The translations under genes were made by a program, and so were the position numbers. The notes beneath the pieces are model-generated. The model was not told the origin of the DNA. It saw only the letters and a list, made by a program, of their open reading frames with translations, and made no database searches. From contig JANQTR010000077.1 in assembly GCA_030731635.1 (NCBI GenBank), positions 1 through 5,187 of the forward strand: a stretch of DNA of 5,187 nucleotides. The letters run 5' to 3'. This DNA is from Erythrobacter sp. (GTDB lineage: Bacteria > Pseudomonadota > Alphaproteobacteria > Sphingomonadales > Sphingomonadaceae). Every line of letters starts with the position of its first letter. Within the stretch, counting starts at the first letter, position 1. Positions 1-5,187 of this stretch are shown piece by piece.

Positions 1-1426
1 CCCCGCAGTCAGGACAGCTATCGGGCACCCGCGTTTCAAACCCGCAATGGTGGCAAGCAAGCCGCGCCGACAGGCGATGTTCGACCAGCCACGCGCTGCA
101 TGATGGGCATTTGAAGCGGTGCCCACAATTGCGGCACAAGGTCAGCGGGGCATAGCCGCGGCGGTTGAGGAATAGCAGCGATTGCTCGCCCTTCTCCAGC
201 CGATCGCGCAAGGCGTCGATCAGCGGCCCTGCCAGCCAGCGCCCGCTGCCGGGTTTTTCTTCGGTCAGGTTGATCAGCCGCACCGACGGCAGGCTCGCCC
301 CGCCAAACCGGCTGGGCAGATCGAGTTTTTCGTACACCCCGATATCCGCCATGTGCAGGCTTTCCAGCGCAGGCGTTGCGCTGGCGAGCACAACAGGCAA
401 CCCTTCAAACCGCGCGCGCATGACCGACACGTCGCGGGCGTTATACCGCACTCCGTCATCCTGCTTGAAACTGATTTCGTGCGCTTCATCGACCACGATC
501 AGGCCAAGATTGGCGTAAGGCAGGAACAGCGCCGAACGCGCGCCGACGACAACCTGTGCGCTGCCGTCCGCAATCGCCCGCCACGCCCGCCGCCGTTCGG
601 TTGATCGCAGCGAGGAATGCCACAGCACCGGCGCCGAACCGAAGCGGGCGGCAAAGCGGCTGAGGAAATTCTCGGTCAGCGCGATTTCGGGCAGCAGCAC
701 CAGCACCTGCTTACCGCCGCGGATCGCCTCTGCCACGGGTTCGAAATAGGTTTCGGTCTTGCCCGACCCGGTCACCCCGTCGAGCAGGAAGGGGGCAAAG
801 GCGCAGGCCTTGACTGCCGCGACCAATTTGCCTGCAACTTCGGCCTGAATGGGTGACAGCTTGGGTTGGTCAAAATCGGGATCGGCGGGCGGATAGGGGC
901 GATCAATCGCAACGGTGACGGGTTCGACCAAGCCTGCCCCCGCCATCCCGCGCAACACCCCTTCGGAAACGCCCGCAATCGCGGCGAGTTCGCGCATGGT
1001 GCCCTGTTCGCCGCCAAGTTTCTCCAGCGCTGTCTTGCGCTGCGCGGTCAACCGCCCGGCCCCCTCCGCGTCCGTCAGGCGGTATTCGGTCATGGTCGCT
1101 GGCCCGCCCAAAGCCCCGCCACTGGCCAGCGCCATGCGTGCGACGCTGGCAAGCGGCGCGCAGTAATAATCCGCCGTCCATTCGATCAGCCGCCGCAGCG
1201 GCGCAGGCAGCGGCGGCACCGGCAGCACTTCGAGAAGCGGACGCAGGCGCGCGAAGGCGATTTCGTCGCCCGGCAAGCGGCCTTCGTCCCACACGATCCC
1301 GGTCACCTTGCGCGGGCCGAGCGGCGCGATCACCACACTGCCCGCAGGCGCAGCCACCCCATCGGGCAGCCGGTAATCCAGCGGGCCGAGCGCGGCGTTC
1401 AAAACTAACAGGCGGACACGGTTCAT
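1..1426 (-). CDS. priA: Primosomal protein N' (PriA), replication-restart DNA helicase, 3' end cut off by the window
   Basis: PriA is a superfamily 2 3'-to-5' DNA helicase that recognises stalled forks and D-loops and starts reloading of the replicative helicase. Reading from ATG at 1426, 475 codons are visible; the family is usually about 700-750 residues, so the last third is outside. Residues 1-105 fit the 3'-DNA-binding domain (VIAPLGPRKVTGIVW; WTADYY). Residues about 115-175 fit a winged helix. The helicase core has Walker A GVTGSGKTE (Lys223), Walker B VVDEAH (Asp313-His316) followed by SFKQDDGVRYNARD, motif III ASATPALES and motif IV LFLNRRGYAP. The zinc-binding insertion is complete: paired cysteines 431/434, 440/443, 458/461 and 471/474. 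The third Walker B position is Ala, where many PriA proteins have Glu (DEEH). No good Shine-Dalgarno precedes the ATG. The gene diverges from the DUF4197 gene. Identification is very secure. Confidence 0.97.
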   Translation of the reverse strand, partial: MNRVRLLVLNAALGPLDYRLPDGVAAPAGSVVIAPLGPRKVTGIVWDEGRLPGDEIAFARLRPLLEVLPVPPLPAPLRRLIEWTADYYCAPLASVARMALASGGALGGPATMTEYRLTDAEGAGRLTAQRKTALEKLGGEQGTMRELAAIAGVSEGVLRGMAGAGLVEPVTVAIDRPYPPADPDFDQPKLSPIQAEVAGKLVAAVKACAFAPFLLDGVTGSGKTETYFEPVAEAIRGGKQVLVLLPEIALTENFLSRFAARFGSAPVLWHSSLRSTERRRAWRAIADGSAQVVVGARSALFLPYANLGLIVVDEAHEISFKQDDGVRYNARDVSVMRARFEGLPVVLASATPALESLHMADIGVYEKLDLPSRFGGASLPSVRLINLTEEKPGSGRWLAGPLIDALRDRLEKGEQSLLFLNRRGYAPLTLCRNCGHRFKCPSCSAWLVEHRLSARLACHHCGFETRVPDSCPDCG

Positions 1427-1480
1427 CTTGCCGCCATATGGGCACTGGCACTAGGCAGGGGCAAGCAGGAGAGCCAAGAA
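1427..1480. promoter_or_regulatory. Divergent intergenic region between priA and the DUF4197 gene
   Basis: These 54 bases must hold, or lie next to, the start signals of both divergent genes. On the minus strand, TTGCCC (1464-1459) lies 18 bases before CATATG (1440-1435), a weak fit to a -35/-10 pair (4/6 and 3/6 matches to the sigma-70 consensus). The -10-like box sits only 8 bases from the priA ATG. The 8-base palindrome CCATATGG spans 1434-1441. CTTGCC (1427-1432) and GGCAAG (1460-1465) form a widely spaced inverted repeat. The promoter reading is tentative. Any promoter for the plus-strand gene may lie inside the 5' end of priA. Confidence 0.35.
1467..1473 (+). promoter_or_regulatory. Ribosome binding site of the DUF4197 lipoprotein gene
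   Basis: AGGAGAG lies seven bases before the ATG at 1481. It is a strong Shine-Dalgarno match at good spacing and fixes the start of the lipoprotein gene. Confidence 0.8.
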
Positions 1481-2188
1481 ATGAACGCAATTGCACAGCC
1501 AACCCAAACCTTGGCCCCCACCCGCCGTGCTTTATTGGCCGGTGCCGCAGGCGCGGGCGCGCTGTTGCTGCTGCCCGGCTGCGCCACAACCGGCGGGTTC
1601 AGCCTGACCGAAGCCGTGCGCCGCCTGCTGCTGCTGTCATCGGAAAACGCCTTCGCCCGCCTGACCGCTCCGGGCGGGTTCTGGGATGAACAGGTGGCGC
1701 GAATCGGGCTCAATGAACTGCTCGGCACGCGCGGTGATGTGCTGTCGCGCATTCTGACGTCGGGGCTGGTGAAAGATCGGCTTGAGGAACGCTTTGCCAC
1801 TTTCGCAATCGATGCCAGTTTCCGCGCGGCGCCGATTGTGACCGATGCGGTGCGGGTGATCGGGTTTGAAAACGCCATCGATCTGGTGCGCGGCGGGCCG
1901 AGCGCGGCGAGCGATTTTCTGCGGGTGGAGCTGGGCAGCGCGCTGATCGATGCGATGGTGCCCGAACTGGGCGAGGCGATCCGGTTGGCCGAAGACCCGC
2001 TGGTCGGGCAAGCGCTGGGCGCGCTCACCGGGGTCAATATCAGCAATGTTGCAGGCCGCATCGGGCGCGAAGTCGATAATGCGGTCTGGGGCGAAATCGC
2101 GCGCGAAGAAGCCGCGATCCGCGCCAATCCGCAGGCGACCCGCGATCCGTTGCTGATTGGCGTGTTTGGATTGGGCAGCCGGATTTAA
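1481..2188 (+). CDS. DUF4197 family lipoprotein, possibly Tat-exported
   Basis: This is a 235-residue envelope protein of unknown function. The N-terminus is a lipoprotein signal: a polar n-region with the pair Arg15-Arg16 (TRRALLAG), an Ala/Gly/Leu-rich core (residues 17-31), then the lipobox LPGC with Cys34 as the lipidated residue. Proline at -2 is slightly unusual. The mature part of about 202 residues looks helical. It matches the DUF4197 pattern as I know it, most clearly RGGPSAASDFLR at 137-148, which resembles the family's GG-x-x-AA-x-x-(F/Y)-(L/F)-R stretch, and the length suits the family. The twin arginine followed by a hydrophobic core resembles a Tat signal, although the full consensus (S/T-RR-x-F-L-K) is only partly met. 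The gene stands alone: divergent from priA and convergent with the DUF2490 gene. No catalytic motif is visible. Lipoprotein status is confident; the family call is good but was not checked by search. Confidence 0.82.
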   Translation: MNAIAQPTQTLAPTRRALLAGAAGAGALLLLPGCATTGGFSLTEAVRRLLLLSSENAFARLTAPGGFWDEQVARIGLNELLGTRGDVLSRILTSGLVKDRLEERFATFAIDASFRAAPIVTDAVRVIGFENAIDLVRGGPSAASDFLRVELGSALIDAMVPELGEAIRLAEDPLVGQALGALTGVNISNVAGRIGREVDNAVWGEIAREEAAIRANPQATRDPLLIGVFGLGSRI

Positions 2189-2200
2189 AAGGGACCGGAT

Positions 2201-2857
2201 CTAGAACTTGTAGGTCAGCACCGTTTGCGCGATGTGGCTGGTGCGGTTGGGCTGGTCGCCGCGCGGAAATTCCGCCAGCCAGTAATTCGCGCCCACTTCA
2301 AGCTGGTTGTTGATCTTGTAAGCTACGCCCGTCTGCGCGCGCCATTGTTCGGTCGAAGCGCCTTCACCGGCATTGCGCGATTGCAACAGGCCAAGCCATT
2401 CGCCGCCGACGCTGCCGCGCCAGCCATTGCCGAGCGGCTGGTTATACTGGATGCGCTGGCGCAGGCGCAGTTCGACCCGGTCTGCCCCGTCGAAAAACCG
2501 TTCTTCAAACCGGGTGCGGAATTCGAATCGGCCTTTGACCAGGGTGACTTGCTGATGCGGGCGCAATTCGGTGTTGCCGCCCGCGTCGAACACCGCCGCG
2601 CCTCCGCCGATGCGCACGCCCTTGGCCACTGTCTGTTCGATCGTGGCGCGAAAGGACTGCTGATCACCGCCGCGCGCATCTTCGCGCCAGCGCTGCGAAG
2701 CGTCCACTGTCAGCCGCGTGCCATCGGCAATGTCGCCGGTGACGTTCAGGATATGCCACAATTGCACATCTTCGTCCTGCGCGAGCGCTTTCGACGGTTG
2801 CCAAGCTGCGACGAGGGCGGCAAGCAGCATCGCAAAGTGCATGGACGATCGGATCAT
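2201..2857 (-). CDS. DUF2490 family protein, probable outer-membrane beta-barrel
   Basis: This is a 218-residue exported protein of unknown function. The chosen ATG at 2857 follows AGGGGG with six bases between, and gives a normal signal peptide: MIRSS n-region, MLLAALVAAW core, and a cleavage site after ALA (residue 26), before Gln27. The frame stays open upstream to 3037, but that extension would run back through the transaldolase gene and hide the signal peptide. The mature part has alternating polar and hydrophobic strands (for example FEFRTRFEERFF and VELRLRQRIQYNQ) and ends LTYKF; a C-terminal Phe is typical of outer-membrane barrels recognised by the BAM machinery. The pattern of W, R-rich strands and final strand fits DUF2490. 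The gene is convergent with the DUF4197 gene (12 bases between stops) and divergent from the transaldolase. A monocistronic transcript is likely. The barrel reading is inference from strand pattern and C-terminus. Confidence 0.83.
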   Translation of the reverse strand: MIRSSMHFAMLLAALVAAWQPSKALAQDEDVQLWHILNVTGDIADGTRLTVDASQRWREDARGGDQQSFRATIEQTVAKGVRIGGGAAVFDAGGNTELRPHQQVTLVKGRFEFRTRFEERFFDGADRVELRLRQRIQYNQPLGNGWRGSVGGEWLGLLQSRNAGEGASTEQWRAQTGVAYKINNQLEVGANYWLAEFPRGDQPNRTSHIAQTVLTYKF

Positions 2858-2859
2858 GC

Positions 2860-2869
2860 GCGACCCCCT
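2860..2869 (-). promoter_or_regulatory. Ribosome binding site of the DUF2490 gene
   Basis: On the minus strand AGGGGG lies just upstream of the ATG at 2857. This supports that start over the in-frame upstream ATG at 3037 and over the internal Met codons 6 and 10. Confidence 0.55.
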
Positions 2870-2906
2870 AGGCCGCTCGCTTGCGTGCTGGCTATCGCAA
2901 AATGCT

Positions 2907-2910
2907 GGAG
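2907..2910 (+). promoter_or_regulatory. Ribosome binding site of the transaldolase gene
   Basis: GGAG lies eight bases before the ATG at 2919. It decides the start in favour of MKFFVDTAE, the usual N-terminus of this family, and against the in-frame ATG at 2718 inside the opposite-strand DUF2490 gene. Confidence 0.75.
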
Positions 2911-2918
2911 TGACCTTC

Positions 2919-3575
2919 ATGAAATTCTTCGTCGACACTGCCGAGATCGAACCGATCCGCGACCTTGCTGCCACCGGCCTGCTGGATGGGGTGACCACCA
3001 ACCCATCGTTGATCGCCAAATCGGGGCGCGATTTCATGGAAGTGACGCGCGAGATTTGCGGGATCGTCGATGGCCCGGTCAGCGCCGAAGTGGTGGCGCT
3101 GGATCACGCGACGATGATGAAAGAGGCCGAGGTGCTGCGCAAGATCGCGGACAATGTCTGCATCAAGGTGCCGCTGACGGTGGACGGGCTGAAAACCTGC
3201 AAGGCGCTGACGGGCGAAGGCACAATGGTCAATGTGACGCTGTGTTTCTCGGCCAATCAGGCGCTGCTGGCGGCCAAGGCCGGGGCGAGCTTCATTTCGC
3301 CCTTCGTCGGGCGGCATGATGATAACGGGTTCGACGGGATGGACCTGATCGAAGACATCCGGTTGATCTATGACAACTACGGATTTGAAACCGAAATCCT
3401 CGTCGCATCGGTGCGCCATACCATGCACGTGCTGCAGGCCGCCAAGATCGGCGCTGACGTGATGACCGCGCCGCCCAAGGTGATCCACGACCTGTTCAAG
3501 CATGTGCTGACCGACAAGGGCATCGAAGGCTTCATGGCCGATTGGGCCAAGACGGGTCAGACGATTCTCAAGTAA
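2919..3575 (+). CDS. tal: Transaldolase, small TalC/FSA-like class
   Basis: This enzyme moves a dihydroxyacetone unit between sugar phosphates in the non-oxidative pentose phosphate pathway (sedoheptulose 7-phosphate + glyceraldehyde 3-phosphate to erythrose 4-phosphate + fructose 6-phosphate), in the cytosol. It has 218 residues, the normal length of the short decameric class. MKFFVDTAE carries Asp6, the expected acid/base residue. GVTTNPSL (24-31) is the class signature. CIKVPLT (81-87) holds the Schiff-base Lys83. Two positions separate transaldolases from fructose-6-phosphate aldolases: here Glu57 (SAEVVA) and Phe129 (ISPFVGRHDD), where E. coli FSA has Gln59 and Tyr131, so transaldolase activity is the better prediction. 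Automated annotation often names such genes fsa. The stop overlaps the cobT start by one base. The family is certain; the reaction is an inference from residues. Confidence 0.95.
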   Translation: MKFFVDTAEIEPIRDLAATGLLDGVTTNPSLIAKSGRDFMEVTREICGIVDGPVSAEVVALDHATMMKEAEVLRKIADNVCIKVPLTVDGLKTCKALTGEGTMVNVTLCFSANQALLAAKAGASFISPFVGRHDDNGFDGMDLIEDIRLIYDNYGFETEILVASVRHTMHVLQAAKIGADVMTAPPKVIHDLFKHVLTDKGIEGFMADWAKTGQTILK

Positions 3576-3577
3576 TG
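3573..3577 (+). promoter_or_regulatory. Stop-start overlap TAATG linking transaldolase and cobT
   Basis: The TAA stop of the transaldolase (3573-3575) shares its last A with the ATG of cobT (3575-3577). The bases just upstream (GATTCTCAAG) have no good Shine-Dalgarno, so ribosomes finishing the first gene probably re-initiate on the second. Confidence 0.7.
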
Positions 3578-5187
3578 GCTGACCAGTCCCCGCTCGATCT
3601 GTTCAAACAGGCGCTGACCGGCGCGAGCCGCGCGATTGCGCGCGATCCGGAGGTTGAAGTCGCGTGGAGCGCCGATGTGCCGGGGGCGGCGGGCAACCGT
3701 TTCCGCGTGCCGCTGCCGGGGCGCGATCTGCCTGCCGATCAGGTGACTGAGGCGCGCGGCTTTGCGGATTCGTTTGCGCTGAAACTGCGCCACCACAACG
3801 CCGCACTGCACGCCAAATCCGCGCCGCCCGAACCCATTGCCCGCGCCTGTTATGATGCAATTGAACAGGTGCGTTATGAGGCTTTGGGCGCGAACCGGTT
3901 TGGCGGGATCAAATCCAATCTCGACGCGGCAACCGAATTGCGCACCGCGGGCGACAAGATCGTGCGGGCGCAGAATTCGTCCGAGGTTCCCTTGCAGACC
4001 GCGCTTGCGCTGCTGGTGCGAGAGGCGCTGACGGGGGAGGCCGTGCCGGCCAAGGCACAGGGCGGGATCGAATTGGTGCGCGATTTCCTCGAAGAGAAAG
4101 TCGGCAAGGATTTCGGTGCGCTGGCGGAGAAGCTCTCCGATCAGGCGGCGTTCCAGAAGCTCGCGCTCGATATGCTGCGCGAACTCGACCTGACTCGGCC
4201 GACCGATGCGCCCGATGAAAGCGACAGCGATTCGCCCGATGATGAAGACGGCGCGGATGATGATCAGTCGGGTGACGATGACAATCAGGGCGAAGGCGAT
4301 CCGCAAGCCGCCGAAATGGCCGGTGACATGGCCGAAGGCGAAGGCGAGGGCGACGATTCCTCCGACATGTCGTCCGACAGCGAAATGTCCGAAGGCGAAC
4401 CGGGCGAAGACGGCGATGCCTCCAACGCCCCGATCCGCCCCAACCGCCCGCAGGCCGAAGTGCCCGCAAGCATCGATTACAAGGCTTTCACCACCCGTTT
4501 CGACGAAGAAGTCGCCGCGCCCGACCTGTGCGATGCCGAAGAACTGGACCGCCTGCGCGCCTATCTCGACAGCCAGCTGACCGGCCTGCAAGGCGTGGTC
4601 ACCCGGCTCGCCAACCGTTTGCAGCGCCGGTTGATGGCGCAGCAGAACCGCAGCTGGGATTTCGACATGGAGGAAGGCGTCTTGGACGCCGCGCGTCTCG
4701 CCCGCGTGATCATCTCGCCCGGCACAGCCTTGAGCTACAAGGTCGAACGCGATGTCGAGTTCAAGGACACGATCGTCACCCTGCTGATCGACAATTCCGG
4801 CTCGCTGCGCGGCCGCCCGATCAGCATTGCCGCGATCAGCGCGGACATTCTGGCGCGCACGTTGGAGCGCTGCGGGGTGAAAACCGAAATCCTCGGCTTC
4901 ACCACCCGCGCGTGGAAGGGCGGGCAGAGCCGCGAGGCATGGCTCGCCGATGGCAAGCCGCAGAACCCTGGCCGCCTCAACGATCTGCGCCACATCATCT
5001 ACAAACAGGCCGACGAACCCTGGCGCCGTGCGCGCCGCAATCTCGGCCTGATGATGCGCGAAGGCCTGCTCAAGGAAAACATCGACGGCGAGGCGCTGAT
5101 CTGGGCGCACAGCCGCCTGCTCTACCGCCCCGAAGAACGCCGCATCCTGATGGTGATCAGCGACGGCGCGCCGGTGGACGATTCGAC
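3575..5187 (+). CDS. cobT: Cobaltochelatase subunit CobT (aerobic cobalamin pathway), 3' end cut off by the window
   Basis: CobT works with the AAA+ subunit CobS and the large subunit CobN to insert cobalt into hydrogenobyrinic acid a,c-diamide, using ATP, in aerobic B12 synthesis. It is unrelated to the enterobacterial CobT phosphoribosyltransferase. The window holds 537 codons; the family is about 600-640 residues. Residues 1-210 form the CobT N-terminal domain (YEALGANRFGGIKSNL at 101-116). Residues 214-281 are an extremely acidic, Ser/Gly/Met-containing linker, similar in place to that of magnesium chelatase D subunits. A VWA domain follows, with the MIDAS motif DNSGS (Asp406, Ser408, Ser410), then GFTTRAWKGG and SDGAPVDDS (529-537) at the edge. 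The start overlaps the transaldolase stop in TAATG and has no clear Shine-Dalgarno, which suggests translational coupling. cobS and cobN are not in view, so it cannot be said here whether a full chelatase is encoded. Confidence 0.95.
   Translation, partial: MADQSPLDLFKQALTGASRAIARDPEVEVAWSADVPGAAGNRFRVPLPGRDLPADQVTEARGFADSFALKLRHHNAALHAKSAPPEPIARACYDAIEQVRYEALGANRFGGIKSNLDAATELRTAGDKIVRAQNSSEVPLQTALALLVREALTGEAVPAKAQGGIELVRDFLEEKVGKDFGALAEKLSDQAAFQKLALDMLRELDLTRPTDAPDESDSDSPDDEDGADDDQSGDDDNQGEGDPQAAEMAGDMAEGEGEGDDSSDMSSDSEMSEGEPGEDGDASNAPIRPNRPQAEVPASIDYKAFTTRFDEEVAAPDLCDAEELDRLRAYLDSQLTGLQGVVTRLANRLQRRLMAQQNRSWDFDMEEGVLDAARLARVIISPGTALSYKVERDVEFKDTIVTLLIDNSGSLRGRPISIAAISADILARTLERCGVKTEILGFTTRAWKGGQSREAWLADGKPQNPGRLNDLRHIIYKQADEPWRRARRNLGLMMREGLLKENIDGEALIWAHSRLLYRPEERRILMVISDGAPVDDS
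4214..4417 (+). other. Segment encoding the acidic low-complexity linker of CobT
   Basis: This stretch encodes CobT residues 214-281, almost entirely Asp, Glu, Ser, Gly, Ala and Met, with runs such as DDEDGADDDQSGDDD and GEGEGDD. At the DNA level it is a run of imperfect GAT/GAC/GAA-GGC codon repeats, so it may vary in length between strains. Acidic linkers between the N-terminal and VWA domains are known in CobT and ChlD/BchD proteins. The segment is very likely disordered. Confidence 0.85.

Larger units (their letters stand above)
2858..2918. promoter_or_regulatory. Divergent intergenic region between the DUF2490 and transaldolase genes
   Basis: These 61 bases separate two divergent starts. 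They contain a ribosome binding site for each gene and one small dyad, TTGCG (2881-2885) with CGCAA (2896-2900), ten bases apart. I found no -35/-10 pair on either strand that I would defend, so promoters may extend into the neighbouring coding ends. Confidence 0.3.

Noticed and set aside
903..1589. Minus- and plus-strand frames of 180-228 residues within priA.
   Set aside because: Arg/Ala-rich shadows of priA; the priA frame carries all helicase motifs and the zinc cysteines without interruption.
1423..2127. A 234-residue minus-strand frame opposite the DUF4197 gene.
   Set aside because: Serine/proline/arginine-rich composition with no recognisable domain, lying opposite a gene with a strong ribosome binding site and lipoprotein signal.
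2263..2275. Inverted repeat GCGGAA-A-TTCCGC as a possible terminator for the DUF4197 transcript.
   Set aside because: A one-base loop cannot form a stable hairpin as drawn, no T-run follows, and the bases encode part of the DUF2490 protein.
2718..2918. Extension of the transaldolase upstream to an ATG at 2718.
   Set aside because: The family begins at MKFFVDTA, and GGAG lies eight bases before that ATG; the extra 67 residues are antisense to the DUF2490 gene.
2858..3037. Extension of the DUF2490 protein upstream to an ATG at 3037.
   Set aside because: It would overlap the transaldolase by over 100 bases and bury a normal signal peptide and ribosome binding site.
2225..3319. A 364-residue plus-strand frame across the DUF2490 gene and the start of the transaldolase.
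   Set aside because: It overlaps two well-supported genes in other frames and has no family resemblance.
3557..5110. A 517-residue open frame on the minus strand across most of cobT, with an Ile/Val-rich stretch that looks like membrane segments.
   Set aside because: It is antisense to a clear cobT. The hydrophobic stretch is the reverse complement of the Asp-codon run (GAT/GAC read as ATC/GTC). Long antisense frames are expected with GC-rich codon use.
1..5187. CRISPR arrays, tRNA genes, insertion sequences or prophage traces.
   Set aside because: No regular repeats, cloverleaf-like segments, transposase motifs or terminal repeats were seen, and nearly all the DNA is accounted for by five genes.

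Overview
The window is GC-rich DNA from a chromosome that looks alphaproteobacterial, most likely Sphingomonadales and perhaps Erythrobacteraceae. That placement is inferred from three things: an aerobic-type CobT cobaltochelatase subunit, a short single-domain transaldolase close to priA, and a DUF4197 lipoprotein with a DUF2490 outer-membrane protein. It was not tested by database search. The window is densely coding: five protein genes, the outer two cut by the window edges, and gaps of no more than about 61 bases. I see no RNA gene, mobile element, CRISPR array or integration scar.

Layout, left to right. (1) Positions 1-1426, minus strand: the first 475 codons of priA, the replication-restart helicase. 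(2) A 54-base divergent gap, then 1481-2188, plus strand: a 235-residue DUF4197 lipoprotein with a twin-arginine pair before its lipobox. (3) After a 12-base convergent gap, 2201-2857, minus strand: a 218-residue secreted DUF2490 protein, probably an outer-membrane beta-barrel. (4) A 61-base divergent gap, then 2919-3575, plus strand: a 218-residue transaldolase of the small TalC/FSA-like class, whose active-site residues fit a transaldolase rather than a fructose-6-phosphate aldolase. (5) Positions 3575-5187, plus strand: cobT, which shares one base with the transaldolase stop (TAATG) and is cut after 537 codons, in the metal-binding VWA domain.

Functionally this is mostly housekeeping: restart of stalled replication forks, two uncharacterised envelope proteins, the non-oxidative pentose phosphate pathway, and cobalt insertion into the corrin ring. 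The transaldolase and cobT look like one translationally coupled transcription unit. I find no convincing undescribed system. The points most worth a second look are the transaldolase-cobT coupling, the E/F active-site signature of the transaldolase, the possible Tat-exported lipoprotein, and a possible (near-)leaderless priA transcript.
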